NCBI GenBank assembly: GCA_050516505.1
Contig: CP191518.1
Coordinates: forward strand, 4,464,001 to 4,528,000
Length of the DNA: 64,000 bases
Direction of reading: 5' to 3'
Source of the DNA: Scandinavium ludwigii_A
GTDB lineage: Bacteria > Pseudomonadota > Gammaproteobacteria > Enterobacterales > Enterobacteriaceae
Part shown: positions 25,958 to 34,988 of the stretch, one piece after another
Numbering within the stretch: position 1 is the stretch's first letter
Layout of the letters: the number at the start of each line of letters is the position of its first letter
The notes under the pieces: model-generated
Databases searched by the model: none
What the model was told of the DNA's origin: nothing
The model's input: the letters and a program-made list of their open reading frames with translations, nothing else
Program-made: the position numbers and the translations under genes

Positions 25958-28519
25958 ATGCAGCTAAATAAATTAACCCAAGCTTTATTTGGGGTGAGCG
26001 CCCTTTTCTTTACGGGGAACACGTTTGCATTAGAAGCGTGGAACGGACAGGAAGGTAGCGATCAATTCGATGTTATCTTCAATAACAACGTGTATCAGAA
26101 CGCCTGGTGGGTTGGCGCAGCCCAATGCCCGGGCAATGCTAATCAGGACCCGGCTAACAACCCATGGCGCCTGACGAGAGCGGCAAAGGCACAAGAGTTA
26201 TCACAATATGGAAACCCAACAGATTGTGAAAGTGCCGGAAATGACGATACGGTAACTGTACCTGAATTCAGCCAGGATCGCTCTTATTCCAAAGACGAAA
26301 AAGTTCAGCTTAACGGCGCGACATATAAAACAAGTGAATTAGTTCCTGCGCATTCATATATTCCAGGCAAAGAAAACCCCTGGAAAATTTGGCAGGTCAC
26401 GCCAGAATGGGTAAATGGAAAAGTCTATAACGCGGGTGATATTGTTACCCGCAACGGCCAGTCTTATGAAGCGCTGTTTTATACCAATGCCAACGACCCT
26501 TCATTATCTGAAAATCAGAACCCGACCAAAAATAACGGCAAACCGTGGTATCCGTTAGGCGCATCAAGCACGGTGACGCAGGCGCAAGCCAATTCAGCCC
26601 CGGCGTTGAACCTGAATACGCTGTACGATGCAGGTGCGTTGATGACCTGGAATGGCACGCCGTATATTGCTCAGTGGCAGGTTAAAGACGTGACGCCAGA
26701 AGGCGTGTCACCATGGCGTGCCTATGTAGAATGGGGCAATACCAAAGAGCGCGTAGGTACCCCGCAATCTGCGTGGCCAAAACAGTTTTATGCGCCGTAT
26801 GTCGATTTCACCCTGAACAGCATCCCGGATCTCGCCTCTGTTGCCCAAAGCAATAACGTGACCCACTACACGCTGGCCTTCGTCGTTTCGAAAGACGCTG
26901 ACACCTGTATGCCAACCTGGGGCACCGCTTACAGCATGGGTGATTACGCCCAGTACAGCAAAATCAAAGCGCTGCGTGAAGCAGGCGGCGATGTGATGGT
27001 TTCTATCGGCGGGGCGAATAACAGCCCGCTGGCGGCAAGCTGTAAAAATGTGGCCGATCTCCAGCAGCACTATTACGACATCGTCGATAACCTGAATCTG
27101 AAGGTGCTGGACTTTGATATCGAAGGCACCTGGGTTGCCGATCATGAGTCTATCGAACGTCGTAACCAAGCCGTTAAAGCGGTGCAGGATCAGTGGAAAA
27201 AAGAAGGCCGTCAGGTGGCGATTTGGTACACCCTGCCTATTCTGCCGACCGGTCTGACTCCTGAAGGCATCTACGTGCTGCAAGACGCGAAAGCCAAAGG
27301 TGTGGCGCTGGATGGCGTCAACGTTATGACCATGGATTACGGGAATATCCAGTGCCAGTCTGACGGTAAAGAAGGTCAGAACATCCATGGTAAATGTGCC
27401 ACCGACGCGGTGGATAATCTCTTTACCCAAGTGAAGGCTATTTGGCCTGAGAAGAGCGACAACGCGATATATGCCATGCTCGGTACCACACCGATGATTG
27501 GTTATAACGACGTGCAGGGCGAAGTGTTCTACATGTCTGACGCGCACCACGTATATCAGCATGCCAAAGATCACGGCATCGGCATGATGGGTGCCTGGTC
27601 GATGATGCGTGACCGGCCTGGTATCGAGAAACAGGTTTCTCCAGAACATAGCGGCATGACCGAGCAGCAGGCACCGCTTTATGCCTATAGCAATGTTTTT
27701 GCGCCGTTTACTCAAAACGCTGTCAATCCGAACCAGAATCATCCGCCGGTGGCATATGCAGGCATTAGCCAGCGGATTGATAAAGCGGGCGTAGTCACCC
27801 TGGATGCATCCGGTTCTACCGATCAGGACGGCGATAGCCTGACCTGGCAGTGGGAACAGGTTAGCGGCCCGGCGGTTAAACTGTCGAACGCGAATGCAGC
27901 AAAAGCCTCCTTTACCGTTGCCTCACCGCTGGTACAGGCGAGTTACAGCTTCCGCGTGACGGTCAATGATGGTAAGCAGTCATCACATGCGGATACCACC
28001 GTAACGGTGAGCGATCCGAATCTGCCTGTGGAACCGATGTTGTCCCTTACGTCGATGCAGCAGGTAAATGCGGGTAGCCAGGTGACGATTGTGGCCACCG
28101 CGACCGATCCGGACAGCTCTGCGCAGCAGCTGAAGTGGCACTGGACGTTACCGGCAGGGGTTGGCCAGGTGAGTGGGCAAGATACCAATACGCTGACGAT
28201 TAGCGAACCGACTGATGCGAAAGAAGCCAGCTATACGCTGCAGGTGAAAGTCACCGATCAGAGCGGTCTGAGTGCAAACGGCATTGTGACATTGCAGGTT
28301 CACGCGGCTGGGCAGCCGGCTCCAACTCCGGCTGGGGATTATGACTATGTCTACCCGGATGGACTTGCCAGCTACACCGACGGGACTAAAGTCCTGGCCA
28401 GTGATGGCAGCATTTATCAGTGTAAACCGTTCCCGTACTCTGGCTGGTGTTCAGGTGCAGCCTGGGCATACGCGCCAGCAACCGGCTCCAACTGGCTAGA
28501 TGCTTGGGATAAACGCTAA
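25958..28519 (+). CDS. Secreted multidomain GH18 chitinase
   Basis: 853 aa. Signal peptide about 1-25 (MQLNKLTQALFGVSALFF...TFA|L). Residues 26-75 form a chitin-binding-like unit (NVYQNAWWVGAAQCPG) also found repeatedly in E. coli ChiA. About 90-250 holds CBM5/12-like repeats (YNAGDIVTRNGQSYEALFY). The GH18 barrel spans about 270-590, with the catalytic DFDIE at 385-389 (Glu389 acid). Two PKD/Ig-like beta domains follow (VTLDASGSTDQDGDSLTWQW; VTIVATATDPDSS), then a C-terminal aromatic chitin-binding domain (YQCKPFPYSGWCSGAAW). Export beyond the periplasm would need a type II secretion system outside this window. Weak ribosome site. Not in E. coli at this locus. Confidence 0.9.
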   Translation: MQLNKLTQALFGVSALFFTGNTFALEAWNGQEGSDQFDVIFNNNVYQNAWWVGAAQCPGNANQDPANNPWRLTRAAKAQELSQYGNPTDCESAGNDDTVTVPEFSQDRSYSKDEKVQLNGATYKTSELVPAHSYIPGKENPWKIWQVTPEWVNGKVYNAGDIVTRNGQSYEALFYTNANDPSLSENQNPTKNNGKPWYPLGASSTVTQAQANSAPALNLNTLYDAGALMTWNGTPYIAQWQVKDVTPEGVSPWRAYVEWGNTKERVGTPQSAWPKQFYAPYVDFTLNSIPDLASVAQSNNVTHYTLAFVVSKDADTCMPTWGTAYSMGDYAQYSKIKALREAGGDVMVSIGGANNSPLAASCKNVADLQQHYYDIVDNLNLKVLDFDIEGTWVADHESIERRNQAVKAVQDQWKKEGRQVAIWYTLPILPTGLTPEGIYVLQDAKAKGVALDGVNVMTMDYGNIQCQSDGKEGQNIHGKCATDAVDNLFTQVKAIWPEKSDNAIYAMLGTTPMIGYNDVQGEVFYMSDAHHVYQHAKDHGIGMMGAWSMMRDRPGIEKQVSPEHSGMTEQQAPLYAYSNVFAPFTQNAVNPNQNHPPVAYAGISQRIDKAGVVTLDASGSTDQDGDSLTWQWEQVSGPAVKLSNANAAKASFTVASPLVQASYSFRVTVNDGKQSSHADTTVTVSDPNLPVEPMLSLTSMQQVNAGSQVTIVATATDPDSSAQQLKWHWTLPAGVGQVSGQDTNTLTISEPTDAKEASYTLQVKVTDQSGLSANGIVTLQVHAAGQPAPTPAGDYDYVYPDGLASYTDGTKVLASDGSIYQCKPFPYSGWCSGAAWAYAPATGSNWLDAWDKR

Positions 28520-28533
28520 GTATTGATAAGCCA

Positions 28534-28566
28534 TAAAAAAAGCCGCTGATATTCAGCGGCTTTTTT
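28534..28566. terminator. Bidirectional terminator between chitinase and bipA
   Basis: Stem AGCCGCTGA-TAT-TCAGCGGCT with an A-tract before and T-tract after serves both convergent genes. Confidence 0.9.
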
Positions 28567-28584
28567 ACATGCAGAAAGCGTTAA

Positions 28585-30411
28585 TTACGCTTCTTTTGGC
28601 CCACGGCCAGCACGTTTACGGTCGTTCTCGGTCAGGTGACGTTTACGGATACGGACAGAAGTCGGTGTAACTTCTACCAGTTCGTCGTCATCAATGAACT
28701 CAAGAGCCTGTTCCAGAGACATCTTCTGTGCAGGAACCAGAGTTGTCGCTTCGTCAGTACCAGACGCACGCATGTTGGTCAGTTTCTTACCGGTCAGGCA
28801 GTTTACAGTCAGGTCGTTAGAACGACTGTGAATACCGATGATCTGGCCTTCGTAAACTTCTGCACCGTGACCCAGGAACAGCTTACCGCGGTCCTGCAGG
28901 CTGAACAGCGCAAACGCGACTGCTTTACCTTGGCCGTTGGAGATCAGCACGCCGTTGTTACGCTGGCCGATTTCGCCCGGACGAACGTCGTCGTAGTGGC
29001 TGAAGGTGGAGTACAGCAGACCGGTACCGGAAGTCATGGTCATGAACTCAGTACGGAAGCCGATCAGGCCACGTGCTGGGATCAGGTAATCCAGACGAAT
29101 ACGGCCTTTGCCGTCAGGGATCATGTCTTTGACATCGCCCTTACGCTCGCCCATAGCCTGCATTACAGAACCCTGGTGAGTTTCTTCGATATCCAGAGTC
29201 ACGTTTTCGAACGGCTCTTGCATACGGCCATCGATCATACGGTTGATAACTTTCGGACGGGACACAGCCAGTTCGAAGCCTTCACGACGCATGTTTTCGA
29301 TGAGCACGGACAGGTGCAGTTCACCACGACCAGATACACGGAATGCATCCGCATCTTCAGTTTCTTCAACACGCAGTGCCACGTTGTGCACCAGCTCTTT
29401 GTTCAGGCGGTCGAGGATCTGACGTGAAGTCACGTACTTACCTTCTTTACCACAGAACGGAGAGGTGTTGACGTTGAAGAACATGGTTACGGTCGGTTCA
29501 TCAACGGACAGCGCTGGCAGCGCTTCTACCGCCTGCACGTCGCAGATGGTGTCGGAGATGTTCAGCTCGCCCAGACCGGTGATTGCGATGATGTCGCCAG
29601 CTTCCGCTTCAGTAGATTCGATACGTTCCAGACCGAGGTGGCCCAGGACTTTACCGACTTTACCGTTACGGGTTTTGCCTTCGCTATCAATGATAGTGAC
29701 TTGCTGGTTCGGCTTCACTTTACCGCGTTTAATGCGGCCGATGCCGATAACACCCACGTAGCTGTTGTAGTCCAGCTGGGAGATTTGCATCTGCAGCGGG
29801 CCATCAAGGTCAACGTTTGGTGCTTTAACGTGGTCAACAATCGCCTGGTACAGCGGAGTCATGTCTTCCGCCATATCGGTGTGATCGTTACCCGCAATAC
29901 CCATCAGTGCAGATGCATAGATGATTGGGAAGTCGAGCTGTTCATCACTCGCATCCAGGTTTACGAACAGGTCGAAGACCTGATCTACAACCCAGTCAGG
30001 ACGTGCGCCAGGACGGTCAACTTTGTTGATAACCACGATCGGCTTCAAACCATGGGCGAATGCCTTTTTGGTTACGAAGCGCGTCTGCGGCATTGGGCCA
30101 TCCATTGCGTCAACGACCAGCAGAACGGAGTCTACCATGGACATTACACGTTCAACTTCACCACCGAAGTCGGCGTGCCCCGGGGTATCAACGATGTTGA
30201 TACGGTAGTCATTCCATTTGATAGCGGTGTTTTTAGCGAGGATGGTAATCCCACGCTCTTTCTCCAAATCATTGGAGTCCATCACGCGTTCGGTGGCTTC
30301 AGCACGTTCGTTACTGAAAGTACCAGATTGCTGCAGCAGCTTATCAACCAGGGTAGTTTTACCATGGTCGACGTGCGCGATGATGGCGATGTTACGCAGA
30401 TTTTCGATCAC
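28585..30411 (-). CDS. bipA: Ribosome-associated GTPase BipA (TypA)
   Basis: 608 aa translational GTPase related to EF-G and LepA, involved in 50S assembly at low temperature and stress adaptation. G1 AHVDHGKTTLVDKL, G3 DTPGHADFGGEVERV and G4 NKVDRPGARPDW are present; the C-terminal domain (ELVEVTPTSVRIRKRHL) binds the ribosome. One residue longer than E. coli because of a small insertion near residue 33. Divergent from glnA. Confidence 0.97.
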   Translation of the reverse strand: MIENLRNIAIIAHVDHGKTTLVDKLLQQSGTFSNERAEATERVMDSNDLEKERGITILAKNTAIKWNDYRINIVDTPGHADFGGEVERVMSMVDSVLLVVDAMDGPMPQTRFVTKKAFAHGLKPIVVINKVDRPGARPDWVVDQVFDLFVNLDASDEQLDFPIIYASALMGIAGNDHTDMAEDMTPLYQAIVDHVKAPNVDLDGPLQMQISQLDYNSYVGVIGIGRIKRGKVKPNQQVTIIDSEGKTRNGKVGKVLGHLGLERIESTEAEAGDIIAITGLGELNISDTICDVQAVEALPALSVDEPTVTMFFNVNTSPFCGKEGKYVTSRQILDRLNKELVHNVALRVEETEDADAFRVSGRGELHLSVLIENMRREGFELAVSRPKVINRMIDGRMQEPFENVTLDIEETHQGSVMQAMGERKGDVKDMIPDGKGRIRLDYLIPARGLIGFRTEFMTMTSGTGLLYSTFSHYDDVRPGEIGQRNNGVLISNGQGKAVAFALFSLQDRGKLFLGHGAEVYEGQIIGIHSRSNDLTVNCLTGKKLTNMRASGTDEATTLVPAQKMSLEQALEFIDDDELVEVTPTSVRIRKRHLTENDRKRAGRGPKEA

Positions 30412-30791
30412 AACTTTGCCTCAGGCATTAGAAATAGCGCGTTATTGTACACGGATTAATCGCAGGACTAAACAGGATCACAAACATCCTCTGCAAACAA
30501 GTATCGCAGAGTTGGCGTGTGATCGCTTTCACGAAGAGTAAAAAGGGCTGAATTACGCAAATTGCACCAAAACAGTGCCCGCATTTCACACATGAGCACT
30601 ATTTTGGTGCAAGATATCCATCGTGGTGCAGCCCTTTTGCACTATGGTGCGCATCATAACGCCTTTTGGGGTGTATTTAAAAGTTGGCACAGATTTCGCT
30701 TTATCTTTTTCAAGGCAACAACGCCACATTAAGCAGTGCCAAGAATAGTTCGTTACCACGACGACACTGACAAATCCGGGAGAGTTTAAGT
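30412..30791. promoter_or_regulatory. glnA control region: NtrC enhancers and sigma54 promoter
   Basis: NtrC-type sites are visible at 30563-30579 (TGCACCAAAACAGTGCC), 30595-30611 (AGCACTATTTTGGTGCA) and a weaker one at about 30638-30651 (TGCACTATGGTGCG). A sigma54 promoter lies at 30684-30700: TTGGCAC, five bases, TCGCT, with the invariant GG (-24) at 30686-30687 and GC (-12) at 30698-30699. This matches the E. coli glnAp2 plan: high-affinity enhancers about 100 bp upstream act on sigma54 RNA polymerase under nitrogen limitation. The upstream NtrC sites also overlap the expected sigma70 promoter glnAp1. The bipA promoter is on the other strand. Confidence 0.92.
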
Positions 30792-32201
30792 ATGTCCGCT
30801 GAACACGTTTTGACGATGCTGAACGAGCATGAAGTGAAGTTTGTTGATCTGCGCTTCACCGATACCAAAGGTAAAGAACAGCACGTCACCATTCCTGCTC
30901 ACCAGGTAAATGCCGAGTTCTTCGAAGAAGGCAAAATGTTTGACGGCTCCTCTATCGGTGGCTGGAAAGGTATCAACGAATCTGACATGGTTCTGATGCC
31001 AGACGCTTCCACTGCTGTTATGGACCCGTTCTTCGAAGAGTCTACTCTGATCATTCGTTGTGACATCCTTGAGCCAGGCACCCTGCAGGGCTACGACCGT
31101 GACCCGCGCTCCATCGCTAAACGCGCTGAAGAGTACCTGCGCTCCACCGGCATCGCAGACACCGTTCTGTTCGGACCAGAGCCAGAGTTCTTCCTGTTCG
31201 ACGACGTGCGTTTCGGTAGCTCCATCTCCGGTTCTCACGTGGCTATCGACGATATCGAAGGCGCATGGAACACCGGCACCAAATACGAAGGCGGCAACAA
31301 AGGCCACCGTCCAGCAGTTAAAGGCGGTTACTTCCCGGTTCCACCAGTCGATTCTGCACAAGACCTGCGTTCTACCATGTGTCTGGTGATGGAAGAAATG
31401 GGCCTGGTTGTTGAAGCTCACCACCACGAAGTGGCAACTGCGGGTCAGAACGAAGTGGCAACCCGCTTCAACACTATGACCAAAAAAGCGGACGAAATTC
31501 AGATCTACAAATATGTGGTTCACAACGTCGCGCACCGTTTCGGTAAAACGGCGACCTTCATGCCAAAACCAATGTTCGGCGATAACGGTTCCGGTATGCA
31601 CTGCCACATGTCCCTGTCCAAGAACGGGACCAACCTGTTCTCTGGCGACAAATATGCAGGTCTGTCCGAGCAGGCGCTGTTCTACATCGGTGGCGTAATT
31701 AAACACGCTAAAGCGATCAACGCCCTGGCGAACCCGACCACCAACTCCTACAAGCGTCTGGTCCCGGGCTACGAAGCACCGGTTATGCTGGCTTACTCTG
31801 CCCGTAACCGTTCTGCATCTATCCGTATCCCAGTGGTTGCATCTCCGAAAGCACGTCGTATCGAAGTGCGCTTCCCGGACCCGGCTGCTAACCCGTACCT
31901 GTGCTTCGCAGCGCTGCTGATGGCTGGTCTTGACGGTATCAAGAACAAGATCCACCCAGGCGAAGCAATGGACAAAAACCTGTATGACCTGCCACCAGAA
32001 GAAGCAAAAGAGATCCCACAGGTTGCAGGTTCTCTGGAAGAAGCACTGAACTGCCTGAACGAAGACCGCGAGTTCCTGACCGCGGGCGGCGTGTTCACTG
32101 ACGAAGCGATCGATGCTTACATCGCGCTGCGCGTTGAAGAAAACGACCGCGTTCGTATGACTCCGCACCCGGTAGAGTTCGAGCTGTACTACAGCGTTTA
32201 A
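30792..32201 (+). CDS. glnA: Glutamine synthetase (type I)
   Basis: 469 aa dodecameric cytosolic enzyme forming glutamine from glutamate, ammonia and ATP. The family signatures FDGSSIGGWKGI, KPMFGDNGSGMHCHMS and the adenylylation site NLYDLPPEEAKEI with Tyr398 are present, so activity should be controlled by GlnE/GlnB. Codon use is highly biased, as expected for an abundant protein. A 534-codon open frame on the opposite strand is a by-product of this bias, not a gene. Heads glnA-glnL-glnG. Confidence 0.98.
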   Translation: MSAEHVLTMLNEHEVKFVDLRFTDTKGKEQHVTIPAHQVNAEFFEEGKMFDGSSIGGWKGINESDMVLMPDASTAVMDPFFEESTLIIRCDILEPGTLQGYDRDPRSIAKRAEEYLRSTGIADTVLFGPEPEFFLFDDVRFGSSISGSHVAIDDIEGAWNTGTKYEGGNKGHRPAVKGGYFPVPPVDSAQDLRSTMCLVMEEMGLVVEAHHHEVATAGQNEVATRFNTMTKKADEIQIYKYVVHNVAHRFGKTATFMPKPMFGDNGSGMHCHMSLSKNGTNLFSGDKYAGLSEQALFYIGGVIKHAKAINALANPTTNSYKRLVPGYEAPVMLAYSARNRSASIRIPVVASPKARRIEVRFPDPAANPYLCFAALLMAGLDGIKNKIHPGEAMDKNLYDLPPEEAKEIPQVAGSLEEALNCLNEDREFLTAGGVFTDEAIDAYIALRVEENDRVRMTPHPVEFELYYSV

Positions 32202-32385
32202 GAAAAAATAATACTTAGCGGACTTCTTGCCGCAGCAAGCCGGTAACTGAGCGAATCCCCAGGAGCATAGATAACTCTGTGACTGGGGTGAGCAAAGGCA
32301 GCCAACACTGCGGCGGTAAGAAAGACGTAGAGGTTTTTTGTTGCCGTGGAACTTTTGGCCCATCTTCGGATGGGCTTTTTTCTCC
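32202..32385 (+). ncRNA. glnZ: glnA 3' UTR with structured element and terminator (GlnZ-like region)
   Basis: The glnA 3' UTR of enterobacteria releases the small RNA GlnZ by RNase E cleavage; this is the corresponding place. The sequence shows an outer stem GCCGCAG (32229-32235) with CTGCGGC (32308-32314), enclosing an inner stem CCCCAG (32257-32262) with CTGGGG (32283-32288), and ends in a terminator GCCCATC-TTCG-GATGGGC plus T-run (32358-32382). Folded structure is clear; assignment to GlnZ is by position, and the exact 5' end of the sRNA is not known from sequence. Confidence 0.55.
32357..32382 (+). terminator. Rho-independent terminator after glnA
   Basis: Stem GCCCATC-TTCG-GATGGGC followed by six T. 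Ends most glnA transcripts; glnLG are then expressed at a lower level from readthrough and the glnL promoter. Confidence 0.92.
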
Positions 32386-32426
32386 AGCAACAGTCTGATA
32401 TCAGGCGCTTTGCGGTAGAAAACCGC

Positions 32427-32448
32427 TATAATGCACTAAATTGGTGCA
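32427..32448 (+). promoter_or_regulatory. glnL promoter with overlapping NtrC operator
   Basis: A TATAAT hexamer (32427-32432) is immediately followed by a near-perfect NtrC site TGCACTAAATTGGTGCA (32432-32448). An NtrC site over the start region of glnLp represses the promoter in E. coli, giving autoregulation of the two-component pair. Confidence 0.88.
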
Positions 32449-32469
32449 CACCTTTCAGGAGACTGCCGG

Positions 32470-33519
32470 ATGGCAACAGGCGTGCTGCCCGATGCTGGGC
32501 AGATCCTCAATTCTTTAATCAACAGTATCTTACTGGTCGATGACGAGCTGGCGGTTCATTACGCCAACCCGGCAGCGCAGCAGCTGCTCGCCCAGAGTTC
32601 GCGTAAATTATTCGGTACACCGCTGCCGGAACTGTTGAGTTATTTTTCGCTGAACATTGAGCTGATGCAGGAAAGTCTGCTGGCGGGACAGGGTTTCACA
32701 GACAACGAAGTGACGCTGGTCATCGATGGCCGCTCGCACATTCTGTCGTTGACCGCTCAGCGGCTGCCTGATGGCCTCATTCTGCTCGAGATGGCGCCGA
32801 TGGATAACCAGCGTCGTCTGAGCCAGGAACAGCTGCAGCACGCTCAGCAGGTCGCTGCACGCGATTTGGTGCGCGGCCTGGCCCATGAAATTAAGAACCC
32901 GCTTGGCGGCCTGCGTGGCGCGGCTCAGCTTTTGAGTAAGGCGCTGCCTGATCCGTCATTGTTGGAATACACCAAAGTCATCATTGAGCAGGCCGACCGC
33001 CTGCGCAATCTGGTGGACAGGCTACTTGGCCCACAGCAACCAGGAATGCATGTCACTGAAAGCATTCACAAAGTGGCTGAGCGTGTAGTGAAACTGGTGT
33101 CGATGGAGCTTCCGGAAAACGTGCGTTTAACGCGCGATTACGATCCAAGTTTGCCAGAATTGCCGCACGATCCCGACCAGATAGAGCAAGTTTTACTGAA
33201 TATCGTGCGTAATGCCTTACAGGCGCTGGGTCCGGAAGGCGGAGAGATTATTCTTCGGACCCGAACCGCATTCCAGTTAACGCTCCACGGCGTGCGCTAC
33301 CGTCTTACCGCCCGTATTGACGTCGAAGACAACGGACCGGGCATCCCCTCTCACCTGCAGGATACGCTGTTTTATCCGATGGTCAGTGGGCGCGAAGGCG
33401 GCACCGGTCTGGGCTTATCCATCGCCCGCAGCCTGATCGATCAACACTCCGGTAAAATTGAGTTCAACAGTTGGCCGGGCCATACAGAATTTTCGGTTTA
33501 CCTGCCCATTCGGAAATAG
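32470..33519 (+). CDS. glnL: Nitrogen sensor histidine kinase NtrB
   Basis: 349 aa cytosolic kinase/phosphatase that controls NtrC in response to the PII protein. PAS domain about 10-110, phosphoacceptor His139 in GLAHEIKNPLGG, and the ATPase N box NIVRNALQAL plus DNGPGIPSHL and GTGLGLSIARS G boxes. Same length and order as E. coli GlnL. glnG follows after 11 bp. Confidence 0.97.
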   Translation: MATGVLPDAGQILNSLINSILLVDDELAVHYANPAAQQLLAQSSRKLFGTPLPELLSYFSLNIELMQESLLAGQGFTDNEVTLVIDGRSHILSLTAQRLPDGLILLEMAPMDNQRRLSQEQLQHAQQVAARDLVRGLAHEIKNPLGGLRGAAQLLSKALPDPSLLEYTKVIIEQADRLRNLVDRLLGPQQPGMHVTESIHKVAERVVKLVSMELPENVRLTRDYDPSLPELPHDPDQIEQVLLNIVRNALQALGPEGGEIILRTRTAFQLTLHGVRYRLTARIDVEDNGPGIPSHLQDTLFYPMVSGREGGTGLGLSIARSLIDQHSGKIEFNSWPGHTEFSVYLPIRK

Positions 33520-33530
33520 AGGTGCATTTT

Positions 33531-34940
33531 ATGCAACGAGGGATAGTCTGGATCGTTGATGACGATAGTTCCATCCGTTGGGTGCTTGAACGCGCGCTCA
33601 CCGGGGCAGGATTAACCTGCACCACATTTGAAAGTGGGAGCGAAGTGCTCGACGCGCTGGCCAGCAAGACGCCGGACGTGCTGCTGTCTGATATTCGAAT
33701 GCCGGGCATGGACGGGCTGGCGTTGCTCAAACAAATTAAACAGCGCCATCCGATGCTACCGGTCATCATAATGACGGCCCATTCCGATCTGGATGCCGCC
33801 GTAAGTGCCTACCAGCAAGGCGCTTTCGACTATTTGCCGAAGCCATTTGATATCGACGAAGCGGTCGCACTGGTCGAACGGGCGATCAGCCACTATCAGG
33901 AACAGCAGCAGCCGCGTAATGTGCAGGTCAACGGGCCGACAACGGACATTATTGGCGAAGCGCCTGCGATGCAGGACGTGTTCCGCATCATCGGCCGTCT
34001 TTCCCGTTCGTCTATTAGCGTGCTGATCAACGGTGAATCCGGGACCGGTAAAGAGCTGGTTGCTCACGCCCTGCATCGCCATAGCCCGCGCGCGAAATCC
34101 CCTTTCATCGCGCTGAACATGGCGGCAATCCCTAAAGATTTGATTGAGTCTGAATTGTTTGGCCACGAAAAAGGCGCGTTTACCGGGGCGAATACCATTC
34201 GTCAGGGGCGCTTTGAACAGGCCGACGGCGGGACACTGTTTTTAGATGAAATCGGCGATATGCCGCTGGATGTGCAGACGCGTCTGCTGCGCGTGCTGGC
34301 CGACGGTCAGTTTTATCGCGTGGGTGGCTATGCGCCGGTGAAAGTGGATGTTCGTATTATCGCGGCAACCCACCAGAATCTGGAGCTGCGCGTGCAGGAA
34401 GGTAAGTTCCGTGAGGATTTATTCCATCGCCTGAACGTCATCCGGGTGCATCTGCCGCCGCTGCGTGAACGCCGGGAAGACATTCCGCGTCTGGCGCGTC
34501 ATTTCTTGCAAGACGCGGCCCGCGAGTTGGGCGTTGAAGCCAAACAGCTTCATGCCGAAACCGAAGCCGCATTAACGCGCCTCGCGTGGCCGGGGAACGT
34601 ACGCCAGCTGGAAAACACCTGCCGCTGGCTGACGGTGATGGCCGCCGGTCAGGAAGTGCTGATTCAGGATCTGCCAGCAGAGTTGTTTGAAAGCTCGGTG
34701 CCGGACAGCCCTTCTCATTCGCTGCCTGACAGTTGGGCAACGCTGCTGGCGCAGTGGGCTGACCGCGCGCTGCGTTCCGGTCATCAAAACTTGCTCTCTG
34801 AAGCGCAACCGGAAATGGAGCGTACGCTGTTGACCACCGCCCTGCGTCATACTCAGGGGCACAAACAGGAAGCCGCGCGCTTGCTCGGCTGGGGTCGAAA
34901 TACCCTGACCCGTAAGCTGAAAGAGTTAGGCATGGAATAG
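33531..34940 (+). CDS. glnG: Nitrogen regulator NtrC (sigma54 activator)
   Basis: 469 aa. Receiver domain about 1-120 with phosphoacceptor Asp54 (LLSDIRMPG); AAA+ domain about 140-380 with Walker A GESGTGKE, the sigma54-contacting GAFTGA loop and Walker B GGTLFLDEIGD; C-terminal Fis-like helix-turn-helix (HKQEAARLLGWGRNTLTRKL). The ATG at 33531 gives the E. coli-like start MQRGIVWIVDDDSS; the frame is open further upstream inside glnL. Activates glnAp2 seen at 30684-30700. Confidence 0.97.
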   Translation: MQRGIVWIVDDDSSIRWVLERALTGAGLTCTTFESGSEVLDALASKTPDVLLSDIRMPGMDGLALLKQIKQRHPMLPVIIMTAHSDLDAAVSAYQQGAFDYLPKPFDIDEAVALVERAISHYQEQQQPRNVQVNGPTTDIIGEAPAMQDVFRIIGRLSRSSISVLINGESGTGKELVAHALHRHSPRAKSPFIALNMAAIPKDLIESELFGHEKGAFTGANTIRQGRFEQADGGTLFLDEIGDMPLDVQTRLLRVLADGQFYRVGGYAPVKVDVRIIAATHQNLELRVQEGKFREDLFHRLNVIRVHLPPLRERREDIPRLARHFLQDAARELGVEAKQLHAETEAALTRLAWPGNVRQLENTCRWLTVMAAGQEVLIQDLPAELFESSVPDSPSHSLPDSWATLLAQWADRALRSGHQNLLSEAQPEMERTLLTTALRHTQGHKQEAARLLGWGRNTLTRKLKELGME

Positions 34941-34965
34941 CCCGTTTGAGAGGGTCGAAAGTGAA

Positions 34966-34988
34966 ACGGGCCGAATGGCCCGTTTTTT
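34966..34988. terminator. Terminator between glnG and hemN
   Basis: Stem ACGGGCC-GAAT-GGCCCGT followed by T-run on the plus strand. The T-run runs up to the hemN stop codon, so it can also act on the minus strand only weakly. Confidence 0.85.

Noticed and set aside
26708..27742. 344-codon minus-strand frame opposite the chitinase
   Set aside because: Antisense shadow of a conserved GH18 domain; composition not protein-like and no start context.
30786..32390. 534-codon open frame on the minus strand opposite glnA
   Set aside because: It mirrors the highly biased codons of glnA, has low-complexity His/Val/Phe-rich composition, no ribosome site, and glnA is unquestionable.
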